From: Dolomedes plantarius
Lineage: Eukaryota; Arthropoda; Arachnida; Araneae; Dolomedidae
Assembly: GCA_907164885.2 (NCBI GenBank)
Contig: OU015496.1
Span: 138,495,034 to 138,559,033, forward strand
Direction of reading: 5' to 3'
DNA length: 64,000 nt
In this document: piece by piece, positions 11,434 to 23,092 of the stretch
Position numbering within the stretch: the stretch's first letter is position 1
Layout: each line of letters opens with the position of its first letter
Notes under the pieces: model-generated
Told to the model about the DNA's origin: nothing
Databases searched by the model: none
What the model saw: only the letters and a program-made list of their open reading frames with translations
Translations under genes and position numbers: made by a program

Positions 11434-12376
11434 TTAAACGCACTCTTTCCCTAATTATACATTCCATCAGTTTCAAAACTTCTATTTCCTGAAAAAAAAT
11501 TTAATTTTTATACTATTGAAAATTTTTCAATAAAATTATCATGAAAGAATGAAGAAAAACTTTACAGAAGATTTAAAATATTATTATTGTGAAAGTTTCG
11601 AGTCAGAAACTCGGATGAATGGAAAGTGTCACCATTAATATTTTCCTAGCTTTCCTATCTAAACATATTCGTTCCCTAATTATATTTTCAACTAGTTTCA
11701 AAATGCCTATTTCCTGATAAAAAAATTTATTTTTAAACTATTGAAATTTTTCAAACAGCAGTATCATTAAGGAATAAACGAAAATTTGGTAGCAGTTTTA
11801 AACTAAATACCTTTTTTTCAAAAATATTGAGTCAAAAGCTCAGATGACTTGAAACTGTCACTGTAAATATTTTCCTAGCCTTTCTATTTAAATATACTCT
11901 TTCCCTAATTATACTTTCCACCAGTTTCAAAACTTCCATTTCCCGCAAAAAAATATTTTAAAGCTATTTAAAAGGTTTCAATATCAGATTCATCTAGGAA
12001 TAAAGAAAAACTTGGAAGTAGATTTAAAATATTTTTGTCACGTAAATATTCAGAGGCTCAGATGAATTGAAATTGTTATCATAAATATTTTCCTGGCCTT
12101 CCCGATCTAAACATACTCTTTCCCTAATTATATTTTATACCAGTTTCAAAACTTCTATTTCTTGTGAAAAAAATTCCAATTTTTAAACTATTGAAAATTT
12201 TCAAATATCAGAATCATCAAACAAAGAAAAATTTGGTAACATATTTCAAATAAATATTTTTGTTGCGAAAATATTGAGTCAGAAGCTCAGATGAATGGAA
12301 ACTGTCGCCGTAAATATTTTCCTATTTAACACATACTCTTTCCCAAATTAAATTTTTCACCAGTTTCCAAACTTCT
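11434..12376. repeat. Satellite array, block 3
   Basis: About four monomers of the 210-230 bp satellite, with 'gaaactgtcac'-type landmarks near 11621, 11851, 12067 and 12298. They continue directly from block 2 once the piggyBac element is removed. The array ends around 12376. Confidence 0.85.
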
Positions 12377-12740
12377 TGAGATGTTTAGACATCTACACAG
12401 CTAATTAGGGTATAGGTAATTTGTTAAATTTTCAAAACAAATAGGCGTGCTAACTAGGAAAAGTAATTAGCTCTCCTTTTTTAAATCTATTATCTTGATT
12501 AAGTATCTGGCATTAGAGGAAACATGAGCATGGAAAGTACATAGGATCAATCATGAAGTAAATTTTAAAAAATCAAGGAAAAAAACTTTTGAGAACTTTA
12601 TCCATTCTCTTAATTTTAGTCCGTATCAAACAGTATCTTTAGATCTGCACTTTAATGATATTTATTGGTTATGCTTCTTTTGCGTGTCTTGTTTTGATTT
12701 TTCAGATCCTAACTTTCAAGAAGTCTTTTGGCTAAAAATT

Positions 12741-13990
12741 ATCGTAGAAAAATCTTTGATAAATGCTTAGATGCCATAACTGGTAGGTAAAATACCAGAT
12801 AAACATTCTGAAGTTAGCGAGTTAAGGACTATTTAATTATAGACAATTCGCAAGTTCAATTTCCAAACGTGAATAAAATAACAGCTAATATATTTCTATT
12901 AGTGTAAAAAACCTATGTTCCATATGTGTTTTTAACAATTGCTGATTAAATAGTGTTTTTAAGATGTGTTTCCATGGAAAAGACTATTTAGGACGAGTTA
13001 AAGACTATTTAATTATAGACAATTCGCAAGTTCATTTTATAAATATGAATAAAATAACAGTTAACATATTTCTTTTAGTGATAATCTGACTATGTTCCAT
13101 ACGTGTTTTTAAACATTACTAAGTAAACGGTGTTTTTACCTAATGTATTCCATGGAAAAAAGTTACAGTCTTAAGGTATTTTTAATACTGATAAAGTGAG
13201 GATTTTTACTGTCTCTGTTATAGAAAAAAATTAGATAAGGTTGAAATAGTTAACACCATTTTTGCCATTAATTTTTAATAATATTGTTAATTTCATAAAT
13301 TCATTATACAATAACTACGGAAATAAATATTAAATAACTGATAATGTTATATGTTTTTATATGGCTAAGTTAAATCTGGTTTAAATATACTATGAAATTT
13401 AATTATAACACGAAGTACTCAGTTTCTTTATTTAAATTTCAGCATACAAAAAGATGCATTATTGCGAAATGCATGAAATCACAATTGGTAGGTAAAATAC
13501 CTGAGTAGGTATAATACCTGAGAAACATTTTGAAGTTAGCAAGTAAAGGACTATTTAATCAAAGACAATTCGAGAGTTCATTTTCCAAATATGATTAAAA
13601 TTGCAGTTAACATATTTATATTGGTGATAATACCTGACTATGTTTCATATGTGTTTTTAAAATTACTAATTAAACTGTTTTTACGATGCATTTCCACGGA
13701 AAAGAATCAAAAGGATAAGGTATGTTTAGTACTCATAACGATAAAGCAAAGATTTTTCTGTCTCTGTTTTATATATAAAAATTTATATAATGTTAAAATA
13801 GTTAACGTTATTTTCCCATTAATTTTTAATAATATCTTAAATTCATTATACAGTAGTAAATGAAATAAATATTAGATAACTTATAATATAATGTTTTTAT
13901 GTGACCAAGTTACCTATGGCGTAAATATATTATGATAGGGAATTATATATCATGACGTACCCAGTAGTATTTTGATTTAAATTCCATCGT
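12741..13990. repeat. Degenerate local duplications
   Basis: Three diverged copies of a module containing 'ggactatttaattatagac', 'aattcgcaagttca' and 'tgttccatatgtgttttt' start near 12789, 12992 and 13515. The short open frames here (for example 13591-13863) are simply AT-rich repeat sequence. The region 12377-12740 before it holds nothing I recognise. Confidence 0.65.
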
Positions 13991-14660
13991 ACCAAAAGAT
14001 GCATCATAGCAAAATGCTAAGAAATTTATTACGGCTGTATACGACTAACCGCAACATCACCGATCCATTAAATTTAAATTTTAAATTGTTAACCAGCTGT
14101 CGAAAACTGGTGTGTCAAATGTTGGGAATCCATGCCTGTTATGTACTGATATGTTTACGAGTTACTGCCAAAGTAATCAAAACACGTTATGAATTGGTTA
14201 CCTGTGAACAAGATATTTGTAACGGGGTAGCAAACATGCAGTTGATTGAGTGCGTATGAGTATAGTCAAACTACTTGAAAACTACATCTTCGGGAAAATG
14301 TTGACCAAACTGGAACCAAAAACAAGTCTCTTGCGTCATCTAAAATCACACAGAAACATGCTTTTTCTGAAAATGAGTAAAATATTATATGACTTTATAT
14401 CCTAATCTTCTAACTTTAAGTTTTCTGTTCATGACGTAGTCAATGGGAGAAACTAATGAAGGTTGGTCGCTCTTTCTGAAATATTGTTCGTTGCTCGTTA
14501 ATTTATTTCGTTGTGACCGATCTGAAATTCCAATATTAAAATATAAAGGCAACCTTTATTAAAAACCTAACCTAATATTCCAGTTCTAGAATTTTCTAAG
14601 CAATGGCATAACAATATTATGCACTCATTGCGGGACCCAGTTTCACGTGTTCTTATATTC
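13991..14660. other. Gap, nothing recognised
   Basis: One 86-codon open frame (13999-14259) has no domain I know and no repeat match within the window. I do not call it a gene. Confidence 0.45.
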
Positions 14661-14667
14661 TTTCTAA

Positions 14668-15039
14668 GGGCCCGAGGTAGCCTAGTGATAGCGCGATGAG
14701 TTTGGGACTAGGGATGCTCGGTTCGAATCCCGACGAAAGCCATTAAATACCTTCGTATATTGGGCGAATATGGTTCCGTTAAATCTGTAGAACACAAAGT
14801 TCTTCTATAAGGTCAGAGAGGGGAGTAGGTACGATCCCCCCCCCCCAGTTGTCACCCCTGGGGGTGTTCGGTCAAAATTGAGGTTACACCAGGGGGTGGT
14901 GTGGGTTTACCTATACAGTGCACCCATAGAAAGCAACCAACGATTCTCTCAGATGAAGTGCAAATGTCTTCATTGACAAGTGCCTCGCATTGTCAAAACA
15001 GCAGCAGTATGTGAGCTTCTTTCGCAATTCTAACTTACT
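14668..15039 (+). mobile_element. tRNA-derived SINE, family 1, copy 1
   Basis: The head has box A-like GTAGCCTAGTGATAGCGC and box B GGTTCGAATCCC. The body shares 'gtaggtacgatccccc' and the 3' end 'tatgtgagcttctttc' with 45061-45423. A C-homopolymer of about ten lies at 14838-14848. The tRNA-like head is part of the SINE, since the sequence has no separate tRNA-length unit. Confidence 0.85.
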
Positions 15040-16053
15040 AGATAGTACCCGTCAAAACTTGACGGTAAATAATTGAACAGTTCCAATAAAAAAAAGGTTC
15101 ATAACCTTGTTAAAATATTAGAAATTTTTACAGAATATTAGCTGTTTTTCAATCCGATGTTATAATTAAAAATGTTATAATAATCCGATATGTTATAATC
15201 CGAGTTTATAATTAAAAAAAGTCTTTCTTCTTGGAAAAAAAAGCATGCTTACCGCTGATTTTTCAATCCGACTTGCACAATCTAACAAATTTGCTATGTA
15301 TACAATCTAACCAATATGCTATAAATATGCTATGTATAAATATATTAAGCAAAAATAAAATAAAGCAACTAAAGAAAATCAGATTAAAAAATCATACAAA
15401 TTACTCACGTGCAAAAAATTTTGCAGTCTATTTCAATAAATAAGAATAAATTCAAATTTAACAATCTCATTCAATCTATTCCAATTTAATATAAATGTAT
15501 TATATATTCATGTATTACGCTATATACATGTATAAATATGCTATGTATAAATATATTAAGCAAAAATAAAATATATAAACTAAAGAAAATCAGATAAAAA
15601 ATCACACAAATTACTCAGTGAAAAAATACCATAATAATAAACAGAAATTAAAAACACTATCATCGTAATAGAATGCTTTATGAAAAATCGGTATGAACAA
15701 AAGAAAAATTTTACGTAAATAAATATTCAATTAAACACAATTAAAATGTTAAATACAGTTACTTAGCTTAAAATTTACATTCAAATATAATCATTCAGAC
15801 ATTACGAAATTTAAAAAAAAAGCACAAAAAAAAGCTGGCCGATATGTTACGTCACACCGTTTAAATAAGAAATCGAATAGAATACAAACCATTATAAAAG
15901 TACTATTAAAAGTAAATATTAAACATAAATTAAAACACTATCATCGAATAGAATGTTTTACGAAAAATCACATGAAAGCTACATGTGAGCACATGAAAGC
16001 CACGTGTGTTGGCAATTTAGAAATATTCATTTCTACCGTACGCAGTTTTGAAC
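15040..16053. repeat. AT-rich region with local duplications
   Basis: A segment containing 'tatgtataaatatattaag' occurs at about 15312-15395 and again at about 15535-15615. Another containing 'aaacactatcatcg' occurs at about 15650 and 15930. No coding sequence or element ends were found. Confidence 0.6.
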
Positions 16054-16058
16054 ATATC

Positions 16059-16146
16059 TGTAATGATGCGCCTTCGAATTAATAAAATAAATTAAAATAA
16101 GATAGTTGGAGAAGTTTTTAAATGATCGAAGGCTTGCACCATTACA
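16059..16146. repeat. Inverted repeat at the 5' end of LTR family A copy 2
   Basis: TGTAATGATGCGCCTTCGA at the start pairs with the reverse-oriented TCGAAGGCTTGCACCATTACA-type arm ending at 16146. It is the same architecture as copy 1. Confidence 0.7.
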
Positions 16147-17493
16147 TTTCATGAGAAAAGGGGAAGCCGTCTTTGTAAACATAATTACAGGGTAGAGCGA
16201 TATTTTATGACTTAGTCCAATTATGAGAGGTTTGTGAGGGCTATGTGCAGGTGGGGTCTCAAGATCAAAAGACGAGATAGAAATGGCTGGCACCAGGAGT
16301 CACGTTACGCTACAAAGATCCTTTGTGAAAGAATTTATGACAGGAGAGACTCACCTAGGACCACGAAGATCACGTGAGACGACGTGGGAGTTCGAGATGA
16401 TGATACAATGGAGGCGGTTACGAATAGAGGAAGAAGCCAATAAGAAAATAAATGCTTAACCCAGGCAAATGAAACGATTCAGGTTTTCCTGATTGGCTGG
16501 AGGTTATATGAGGAAGTGTAGCAAGAAAATAAGAAGATCAAAAAAATAAAATATATAAAAAGAAGAAGATATTTTTAGAGACGTTCTTAGAGAGAAGAGA
16601 CTCTCTGGCACTCTCGCGGAGATTTGCTTTCAGATCCTGTGACCTTTCCAGGTGTCTAGCAACTATATTCTTAAAAAGAGATTTCTTAAATTGCAGTGAG
16701 GACCTGTTGATCCTTCCTGGTCACTCTTGAGTCATTTTGATAGAGAAGCCTTCTTAAATCCATAGACCTGCCGACACTTCCAGGTGAATATTTTAGTGAA
16801 GAGATCTTTATTGCCGTGCAGACCCTGTAGAGAAAGCCAGTTGAAAATAAACCAGTGGTTGACCAAGTGCGAACAGAAGTCACGAATCAATTAGCCGGAG
16901 CAGAATCCAAGAGCCCCCTACCAGAGAGGTGATTACAAGCCCAAGTTCTGGTCCAGCTATCATCACAAACGAGTGAGTCCAAATCAAATCTTTGATCAGT
17001 TCAGATCCCATTTGTTAATTGAGTTTTGATAGTGCGGGAAAATAGTAGTTAAAGAGTATAATATTGGAAGGAGTTAATATAAGTTAGGATATTTTAGTTT
17101 GCTCCCTAAATCTAACAAAGCATTTGAGTAAGCATCGGTTTATCTTAAATACAAAAGAGTTGTACTAATTTAATATACAGTATTTTAAGTATATAATTTA
17201 ATTTGATGATTGAGTGTGCAAATGTATGAATTGTAAATAAACAAGTTTTTTTTGTTATTTAAAATTTGAGTCAGTTTTCTTCTTTTAGTTTGTTTTTGAG
17301 AATTTATTTGTTTAGGTTGCCAAAGTCATGATTTGTTCGTATGCCAATTTAATGTCCAGAATCTAGGGTTGAATTCAAAAAATATTTATACACAACGCAC
17401 CCAACTACCTCTTTATCAAAACATAAAAAGTACTAACCACTTAATGTACGAATTCACGCCCAATTAAATAAATCTCTGACAGGCATCAAGACA
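16059..17493 (+). mobile_element. Solo LTR, family A, copy 2
   Basis: It starts TGTAATGATGCGCC, ends AAGACA and has ATATC on both sides (16054-16058, 17494-17498). The start palindrome, GCCAATAA motif, TATA box (TATATAAAA at 16552-16560) and AATAAA (17236-17241) fall in the same order as in 2686-4013. The spacing from TATA to AATAAA is long, about 680 bp, implying a long R region if this promoter is used. No internal region or partner LTR is present. Confidence 0.78.
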
Positions 17494-17498
17494 ATATC

Positions 17499-18200
17499 AC
17501 TACCATTCGTCGAGTTTGCAACTTTCCGAAAATACTAAATTTGACATTATTGTAATATCTGGTTAAAATATTGTACCAAATACGTGGTACGGATAGATAT
17601 TTTAAAAAGTGAATTTCAAATACAGAAATAAATATACCAGTTACCGCAATTGAAAAACAGAAATTTTATAAACAATGAAACTTTAGTACACTTTTTTTAC
17701 AACTTGCAAAAGTAGACAAAATAAGAACGAAGAGTCTTCGCTGGAAGTGGACAACTCCAGCACCTAAGAACTTTTCTTAACAAGTGGGGATTTTAAAGTT
17801 ATTCATAAATACAATATAACAGGTATTAATAAGTAGCATACGACCTCCACACTCTTTTCCTAAAAAGACCTCGTCTTATCCCAGTTGTGAATAACAAAAT
17901 TGTTCACACCGAAAATCTCCTGTAGAAAACACACCCACTCGCAACAAACCAACTTTTTAACTGATCTTTTTATTCCAGACTCCTATTCACCTAGGAAACA
18001 AAACCCCGATGCCACACCGCTCAACCAAACCCTTTTCCAACAATAGACCCAAGAGCAGGATTTATTACTTACTCCACGGTAGACGCGTGAACGTGCTAAA
18101 CCATGGTTTTAATTAACGTGAACTCCCAAAACATCGCATTCTGCGATAACACGCCAAGTAGGCCCCTAACTCGTAACAATATATATATTAAATTGTTAAA

Positions 18201-18253
<53 letters not shown>

Positions 18254-19078
18254 TAATAATATAATGAAAAACTGTTTTATTGTGAAGAAGATTCTCTGAT
18301 TCAATTTTTCTTAAATTAACGACGATGAATGAATCACGGTGAATTAATGACTCACTCGTGTGTACATTTTCAAGTTATGAGTATATAAAATGAATACTTG
18401 TATTACAGCCATCTAAAAATCAAAATAAAGTTGATTTGTGTCGATATTACGTTGTTTTAATTAAAATTATTTGGGTTTAGATTGAAAATAATCTTTTTGA
18501 ACTTTACTTTTAACTTTTTAAGCCTAACTCATAAAACAAAATGGATGCCATAGGCTGATATATTTATGAAGCGGTCGCTCCGGGAGCGTTACATGAAAGA
18601 TACATACACAGAACACGGCAACTATTCGGGTAATATTTAGGATTAATTATATTAATAGTTTTCTGAACCTAAAGCCATTGAACAAGGGAAAGAGTATAAT
18701 AAACAACATATTCTTTCTAAATCGTGTTACTCACAAACCAAACTAAAAAAAAAAGACCTGAGGTTGTATTTTTGATACAAGCAAGTGCTTTTTGGTGAAT
18801 TTTAGATGCATTTCTGTAGAAACATTTATAAAAAACCCACTTTCAACGTTTCGATGAGGATTTCAAGAAAGAAAACGTAATTAAAGTGAACAGAAATCAG
18901 AATAGGGACCTATGAATAAGTTGAGCTGTTTATTATGATAATACGATGTTCCTAATGTTAAATTTTCATACAATTTTATTCGAACATGTATTCAATATTT
19001 TTAATATTTATTTGAATAATATATCTACAAAAATTTAGATGAAGATATGAAATGTTCGAAATATGTCGAATGTTCAAA
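17499..19078. other. Gap with one (TA)n microsatellite
   Basis: An AT dinucleotide run lies at about 18207-18248. A stretch at 18641-18710 ('gaacctaaagcc', 'ggaaagagtat') recurs at 45428-45495 and marks an unnamed dispersed repeat. No coding signal was found. Confidence 0.55.
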
Positions 19079-19080
19079 TA

Positions 19081-20500
19081 CACCCATGTCCATAAATTAA
19101 GGATAATGCCATCTCCGGCAAATAAAGGTTCAGAAACAAAACAAACGTGACTTATTTATAAAACCCATTTATTAAACAAAAGATAAAGAACAAAAAAGAT
19201 GGTGTATGTATGATACCATTCATAAAAACTACGACTTTTGCTCCCTGGAGAAATTGTAAAAAATATCTGCTTTACAAAAACTTAATACTACATGGTTGGT
19301 ATGATGGTTAATACATTGTATGTTTCCCATGCGATGACATACAGTCCGTACAACGCCTAGGCATGCTGAGTATCAAATTATCGAGCTGATCTTGGGGAAG
19401 ATTACTCCACTCAGCAAGCAATGCTCTCCCAAGTTCCGGTACACATGTAGGAGGTGGTTGGCGGGCTACAACTCGTCGACCAAACATGTACCACACATGC
19501 TCTATCGTATTCAAGTCAGGTGAGAATGCTGGCCATTCCATATTTCTGCGCCCATGGCACCCCTAAACAAACGTACATGTTGTTCCAGAATGATGTCCCG
19601 ATAAATGTTGCCGTTCAAGGTTCCGATTTGAACATGCAGATCTGTTCTGGAGCCGAGTATAATTCCACCCCAAACGAGCAATCCTGCACCACCGTAACGG
19701 TGTCGTTCAATGTCTTGGTGGTAACGGGTACCTGGCGTTCTTCATATGAAAGTCCGATGTGAATCAGACTGCAAGCTAAACCTGGACTCGTATGGAAACA
19801 TCACACAAGCCCACTGTGACGATGTCCACATTGCATGTTCTCTACTCCAGGCTAATCGCTGCCGACAGTGAACTGCCGTAAGCGGAACACATCTGATAAG
19901 CCTGCGAGCATATAGACCAATATTTCCCAAACGTCTGTACACGGTTTGCCTTGAAACTGTGGTACCCGTGGCTGCAGATAGCTGACGAGACAGGTCGGAT
20001 GCTGTGCTCCGTCTGCTTCTTTTGGCAGTTACTGCCAAAGACCGGTCTTCATTTGGCGTTGTAAGTCGGGGGCGACCTGTACTGTAACGTCTACTGACAT
20101 TTCCATCATCTTGGAATCGTTGACTAACCCTAGAGATGACACTTTGAGAAATTCCAATTTCCTCGGATACTTCCATCTGAGTACGCTCACATTCCATGCG
20201 GCCAATAATTCAACCACTTAAAAAATCATCCACATGCGTCCTCTGTGTCATAACTATTCGGTTATGGCACTGAACGGCCATACCAACCATGTAATATTAA
20301 GTTTTTGTAAAGGAGATATTTTTTACAATTGCTCCAGGGAGAAAAATTGTAGTTTTTATGAATGGTATCATACATACACCATCATTTTTGTTCTTTATCT
20401 TTTGTTTAATAAATGGGCTTTATGAATAAGTCACGTCTGTTTTGTTTCTGAACCTTTATTTGCCGGAGCTGGCATTATCCTTAATTTATGGGCATGGGTG
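19081..20500 (-). mobile_element. Tc1-like transposon, full length but inactive
   Basis: Inverted repeats of about 222 bp (19081-19303 and 20279-20500) start CACCCATG and are flanked by TA (19079-19080, 20501-20502). The repeats differ at only a modest number of positions, so they are easily aligned by eye. The transposase lies on the minus strand between them. Confidence 0.95.
19308..20251 (-). pseudogene. Tc1 transposase pseudogene with lost catalytic residues
   Basis: The reading begins MTQRTHVDDFLSG and meets a stop. It continues through a helix-turn-helix region (VSEEIGISQSVISR), the GRPRLTTPNEDR linker and a second helix-turn-helix (TVSRQTVYRRLG). The first catalytic motif reads VMFPYESRF, where Tc1 transposases have D before ES, so the Asp codon has become Tyr. 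A further stop follows HRTFI. The sequence then reads LVWGGIILGSRTDLHVQIG but jumps to EWPAFSPDLNTIEHVW, so the segment that should carry the second Asp (the DDNARPH-like block) is deleted. The third acidic site remains in NTIEHVW. Clearly dead. Confidence 0.92.
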
Positions 20501-20694
20501 TATTTAAAGATTACTCGCTTTTATTCTGTTCATTTAAAAAAATAATCAGATATCTTACTCAGTAATAAAAAATTTATTTATTACCAATGTGTCCAGTTTT
20601 TTTATCTTTTTAATATTATAAAGGTCAAATTCTCCTTTGTACAATTTATGCAATTCTGAACAAGTTTTTAACACTAAGAATTTGGACAGGTGCC

Positions 20695-20802
20695 CTGCAC
20701 TACAGAATTTTAGTGACATGGTTCAAAGGTACTGGAGTGCCCGCGAGCAAATGGTATAATAGCCAAGTGCTCGGCATTGGCAAACAACAACATATTAAAC
20801 AG
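20695..20802 (+). mobile_element. Possible SINE family 1 3' fragment
   Basis: A short stretch with 'gccaagtgctcggcattgg' followed by 'caaacaacaacat' resembles the 3' ends of the family 1 SINEs at 15039 and 45423. It is too short to be certain. Confidence 0.35.
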
Positions 20803-20804
20803 GT

Positions 20805-21417
20805 TTTTTTCGAATTCCCATGGCTAGACATATTTCATTCAACTATTTACAGCCCTGCATATTTTCATAAAATGGAAATGTAGGTACTCATAAGTGTGCT
20901 CCACTTTGAACACAACCAGATGTACTGATTGATGTTTCCACACAAGAATAACATACGTTTTACGGGTTTAAAATACGATTTGACCCAACGACAAGGAGAT
21001 ATCTTCAAACTATACTGGGTAGCTAGGAATCTGATGGACTGATGAGAGATGTCTACCCCCTCTTCGCCTCTTACTTCCTTGAACTTATTGTATTGCTTAA
21101 TCCAATACTGCTGTTCTCTGTGTTCTTCTATTTGCTGCTGTCCGCTACTATTTGTTATATTTTGTTCGTTCTTTTTTGTATGTGATGAGATCGCTGTATA
21201 AAAATGGATTGGTTCCAATAAAGCTATATGTTACAAGTACGATTTGACCAAATGTATTGCGGCGATTCAAAACAGCTGATAAGTCTTCGATCGGAATTCG
21301 ACTGATTGCTACGCCTTCTTCGAAACACCGCAGTAAGTTTCTGCAAAGCTGTTTGGCATCGCGAGCAGTTACAAGTCAAATAGGTGGGCGTTGACAGAAG
21401 CGGCTCACCAGATATAT
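20805..21417. other. Unassigned region between two transposons
   Basis: Open frames of 117 and 70 codons on the minus strand (20865-21218 and 21224-21436) have no domain I recognise. Their compositions are not obviously repetitive. The second runs into the DD41D element's terminal repeat, so it cannot be an intact gene. It could be a decayed exon or an unnamed repeat. Confidence 0.3.
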
Positions 21418-21418
21418 A

Positions 21419-22723
21419 CAGAGGCTGTTCACACATTTTTTAGACGATGTATATTGTATTCACAAAACTAAATTACATAAAATTCTTGTGTTTTAAATGT
21501 TCTATTTGACATCCCTTATTCTGAACTATCTTTCAACACCGCAATTTCCAGGATAATAATGCCTTTTGAAGTGTCAGAAGAGGTATTCTATCCCATTCCT
21601 CCTGAACAGCTTTCCAGAGTCCTGTAAGGGTTTTGGAACGACGTTTGGATAATGCAGATTTTAAAAGTCCGAAAGCACAAAAATCCATAGGTGATACATC
21701 GGGAGATTTAGTAGGGATATAAGTGAAGGGTATGGCCTTGATACCAGTATTTTGTTCCATTTCTTTTAGGAAATTTACAGTGGATTTTGATGTGTGACTG
21801 CTAGCTTTGTCCTGATGGAGTCTCACAGATTGATGGCACTGTGGGTAAAGCGATGGTATTTCATTCAGAACAATTGGCGATAAAGTATGTTCCTGATAGT
21901 ATTTGGAGTTAATCTTGACATTTTTTTTCCACTCTCTTTATTTTTAACTTGCCATTATAAGAAAAACCAGCAACAATCATGAATCCCTTAGAAAAACTTT
22001 CTTTCGATTCTTTGAACCATGCACTTAAATTTTTTTCTCCCCTTTTATGATAATAAATGGCTCTTTTTTTTTGTTGCAATCATTTAAATACACCCATGAT
22101 TCATCTATTGTGACAATTGTTTTCCATTTTTCTTTGGATAAGTGTTTCTCATATAGAATTCTGCAGCGTGTCCTGCGTTCAGCGATATGATTTGGAAGAA
22201 GACGATGCACATTGCGTTTTTTCACTTTCTTAAGATTTAAATCAACGTTTATCATTTTGTTTACAGTGGACACCGAGCATTTTAATGATTTTGCAAGTGT
22301 CCTTTGACTAGGGGGATTTTCTTTTAACATTAAACAACGTACCTTAGCAATAGTCGAAGATGTCCGTTTTTTCCTTGGATACTTGTTTGGAATTTTTGTC
22401 CCACTTGAGGCTCCAATTTGACGTTTTTTTCCCTTCTTGTTGACGATATTACCTATCGACGCTTTGGATATCACAAAACCATGACTCTCACATAGTTCTT
22501 GGATAACGGAGTATGCATATTTCTCTTCGGAAAGAGTATAAATGTAGCCTTCGAACTACTGCTTTGTTAAAAACGCCATTTTGAATAAAAACAAAACTTT
22601 CTAGCCGCAGACGATAATTTTGACTTTTAAAAACATAGTACAATTGCAATTATTTCTTTTGCAGCAAACGATTTTTTATTACCGCTTACCAAAATCGTCT
22701 AAAAAATGTGCGAACAGCCTCTG
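21419..22723 (-). mobile_element. mariner-superfamily element of the DD41D (rosa-like) type
   Basis: Inverted repeats of about 30 bp begin CAGAGGCTGTTC-CACATTTT with a single mismatch between ends, flanked by TA (21417-21418, 22724-22725). The length of 1305 bp fits a mariner relative, and the transposase lies on the minus strand. Confidence 0.92.
21533..22579 (-). pseudogene. DD41D transposase, lightly damaged
   Basis: Starting at MAFLTKQ (22579) there is one stop (22556-22558). The frame then stays open through EGYIYTLSEEKYAYS, a helix-turn-helix (NPPSQRTLAKSLKCSVSTV), and the first catalytic motif TIDESWVYLND. A small indel in an A-rich run near 22034-22040 shifts the frame. Reading continues as AWFKESKESFSKGFMIVAGF, and after another break the second Asp appears in LHQDKASSHTS and the third in SPDVSPMDF. 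I count 41 residues between the second and third Asp, which places it with DD41D rosa-like transposases rather than DD34D mariner or DD34E Tc1. All three catalytic Asp are intact. Confidence 0.85.
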
Positions 22724-22902
22724 TATTACCGAGCAGATGTAACAAGCGAGGTGAAATTGAAATAATAAAATTTTTGTGTTGTTTTAGTAATGTTTCTCGA
22801 TTATGTGGTCGAACACGTTAACTTATACACCAGCCACAGTAGAAACGACTACAGTATGTTTACGTAGTAGTTCTCATTCATCTGCTCTTCAGTCACGGAC
22901 AG

Positions 22903-23079
22903 TTATGGTTCGGTTTGGTTCAAAGCGCTATGGTTAATTTTTGCTACACGAGAGATAATTAGACCGGGACCTACTGCTTAAAGCCGATTTGAAACGGCTA
23001 CAAACGTCCATGCAAAGAGTCGGACTTGAACCCACAGACCGAATGCCAGCGCAATTAGCCATTCGGCCATCGACTGGCT
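22903..23079 (-). mobile_element. tRNA-derived SINE, family 2, copy 1
   Basis: Read on the minus strand, the head has GATGGCCGAATGGCTAAT (box A) and GGGTTCAAGTCC (box B). A body follows with 'gtagccgtttc', 'gcagtaggtcccggtct' and 'ctctcgtgtagc', matching 41875-42053. The flanks CAGTCACGGACAG (22890-22902) and CAGTCGCTGACAG (23080-23092) are an imperfect 13-bp duplication. A stand-alone tRNA gene is ruled out by the shared 3' body. Confidence 0.88.
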
Positions 23080-23092
23080 CAGTCGCTGACAG

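Noticed and set aside
2686..17493. Family A copies as the two LTRs of one 15-kb element
   Set aside because: Each copy has its own pair of ATATC duplications, the first lies inside a hAT element, and the sequence between them is unrelated repeats.
18560..18600. GGTCGCTCCGGGAGCG hairpin as a regulatory element or terminator
   Set aside because: A single short GC-rich hairpin without a neighbouring gene in eukaryotic DNA; nothing supports a function.
20865..21436. Possible host exon on the minus strand
   Set aside because: No recognisable domain, and the reading runs into a transposon terminal repeat. It is kept only as an unassigned region.
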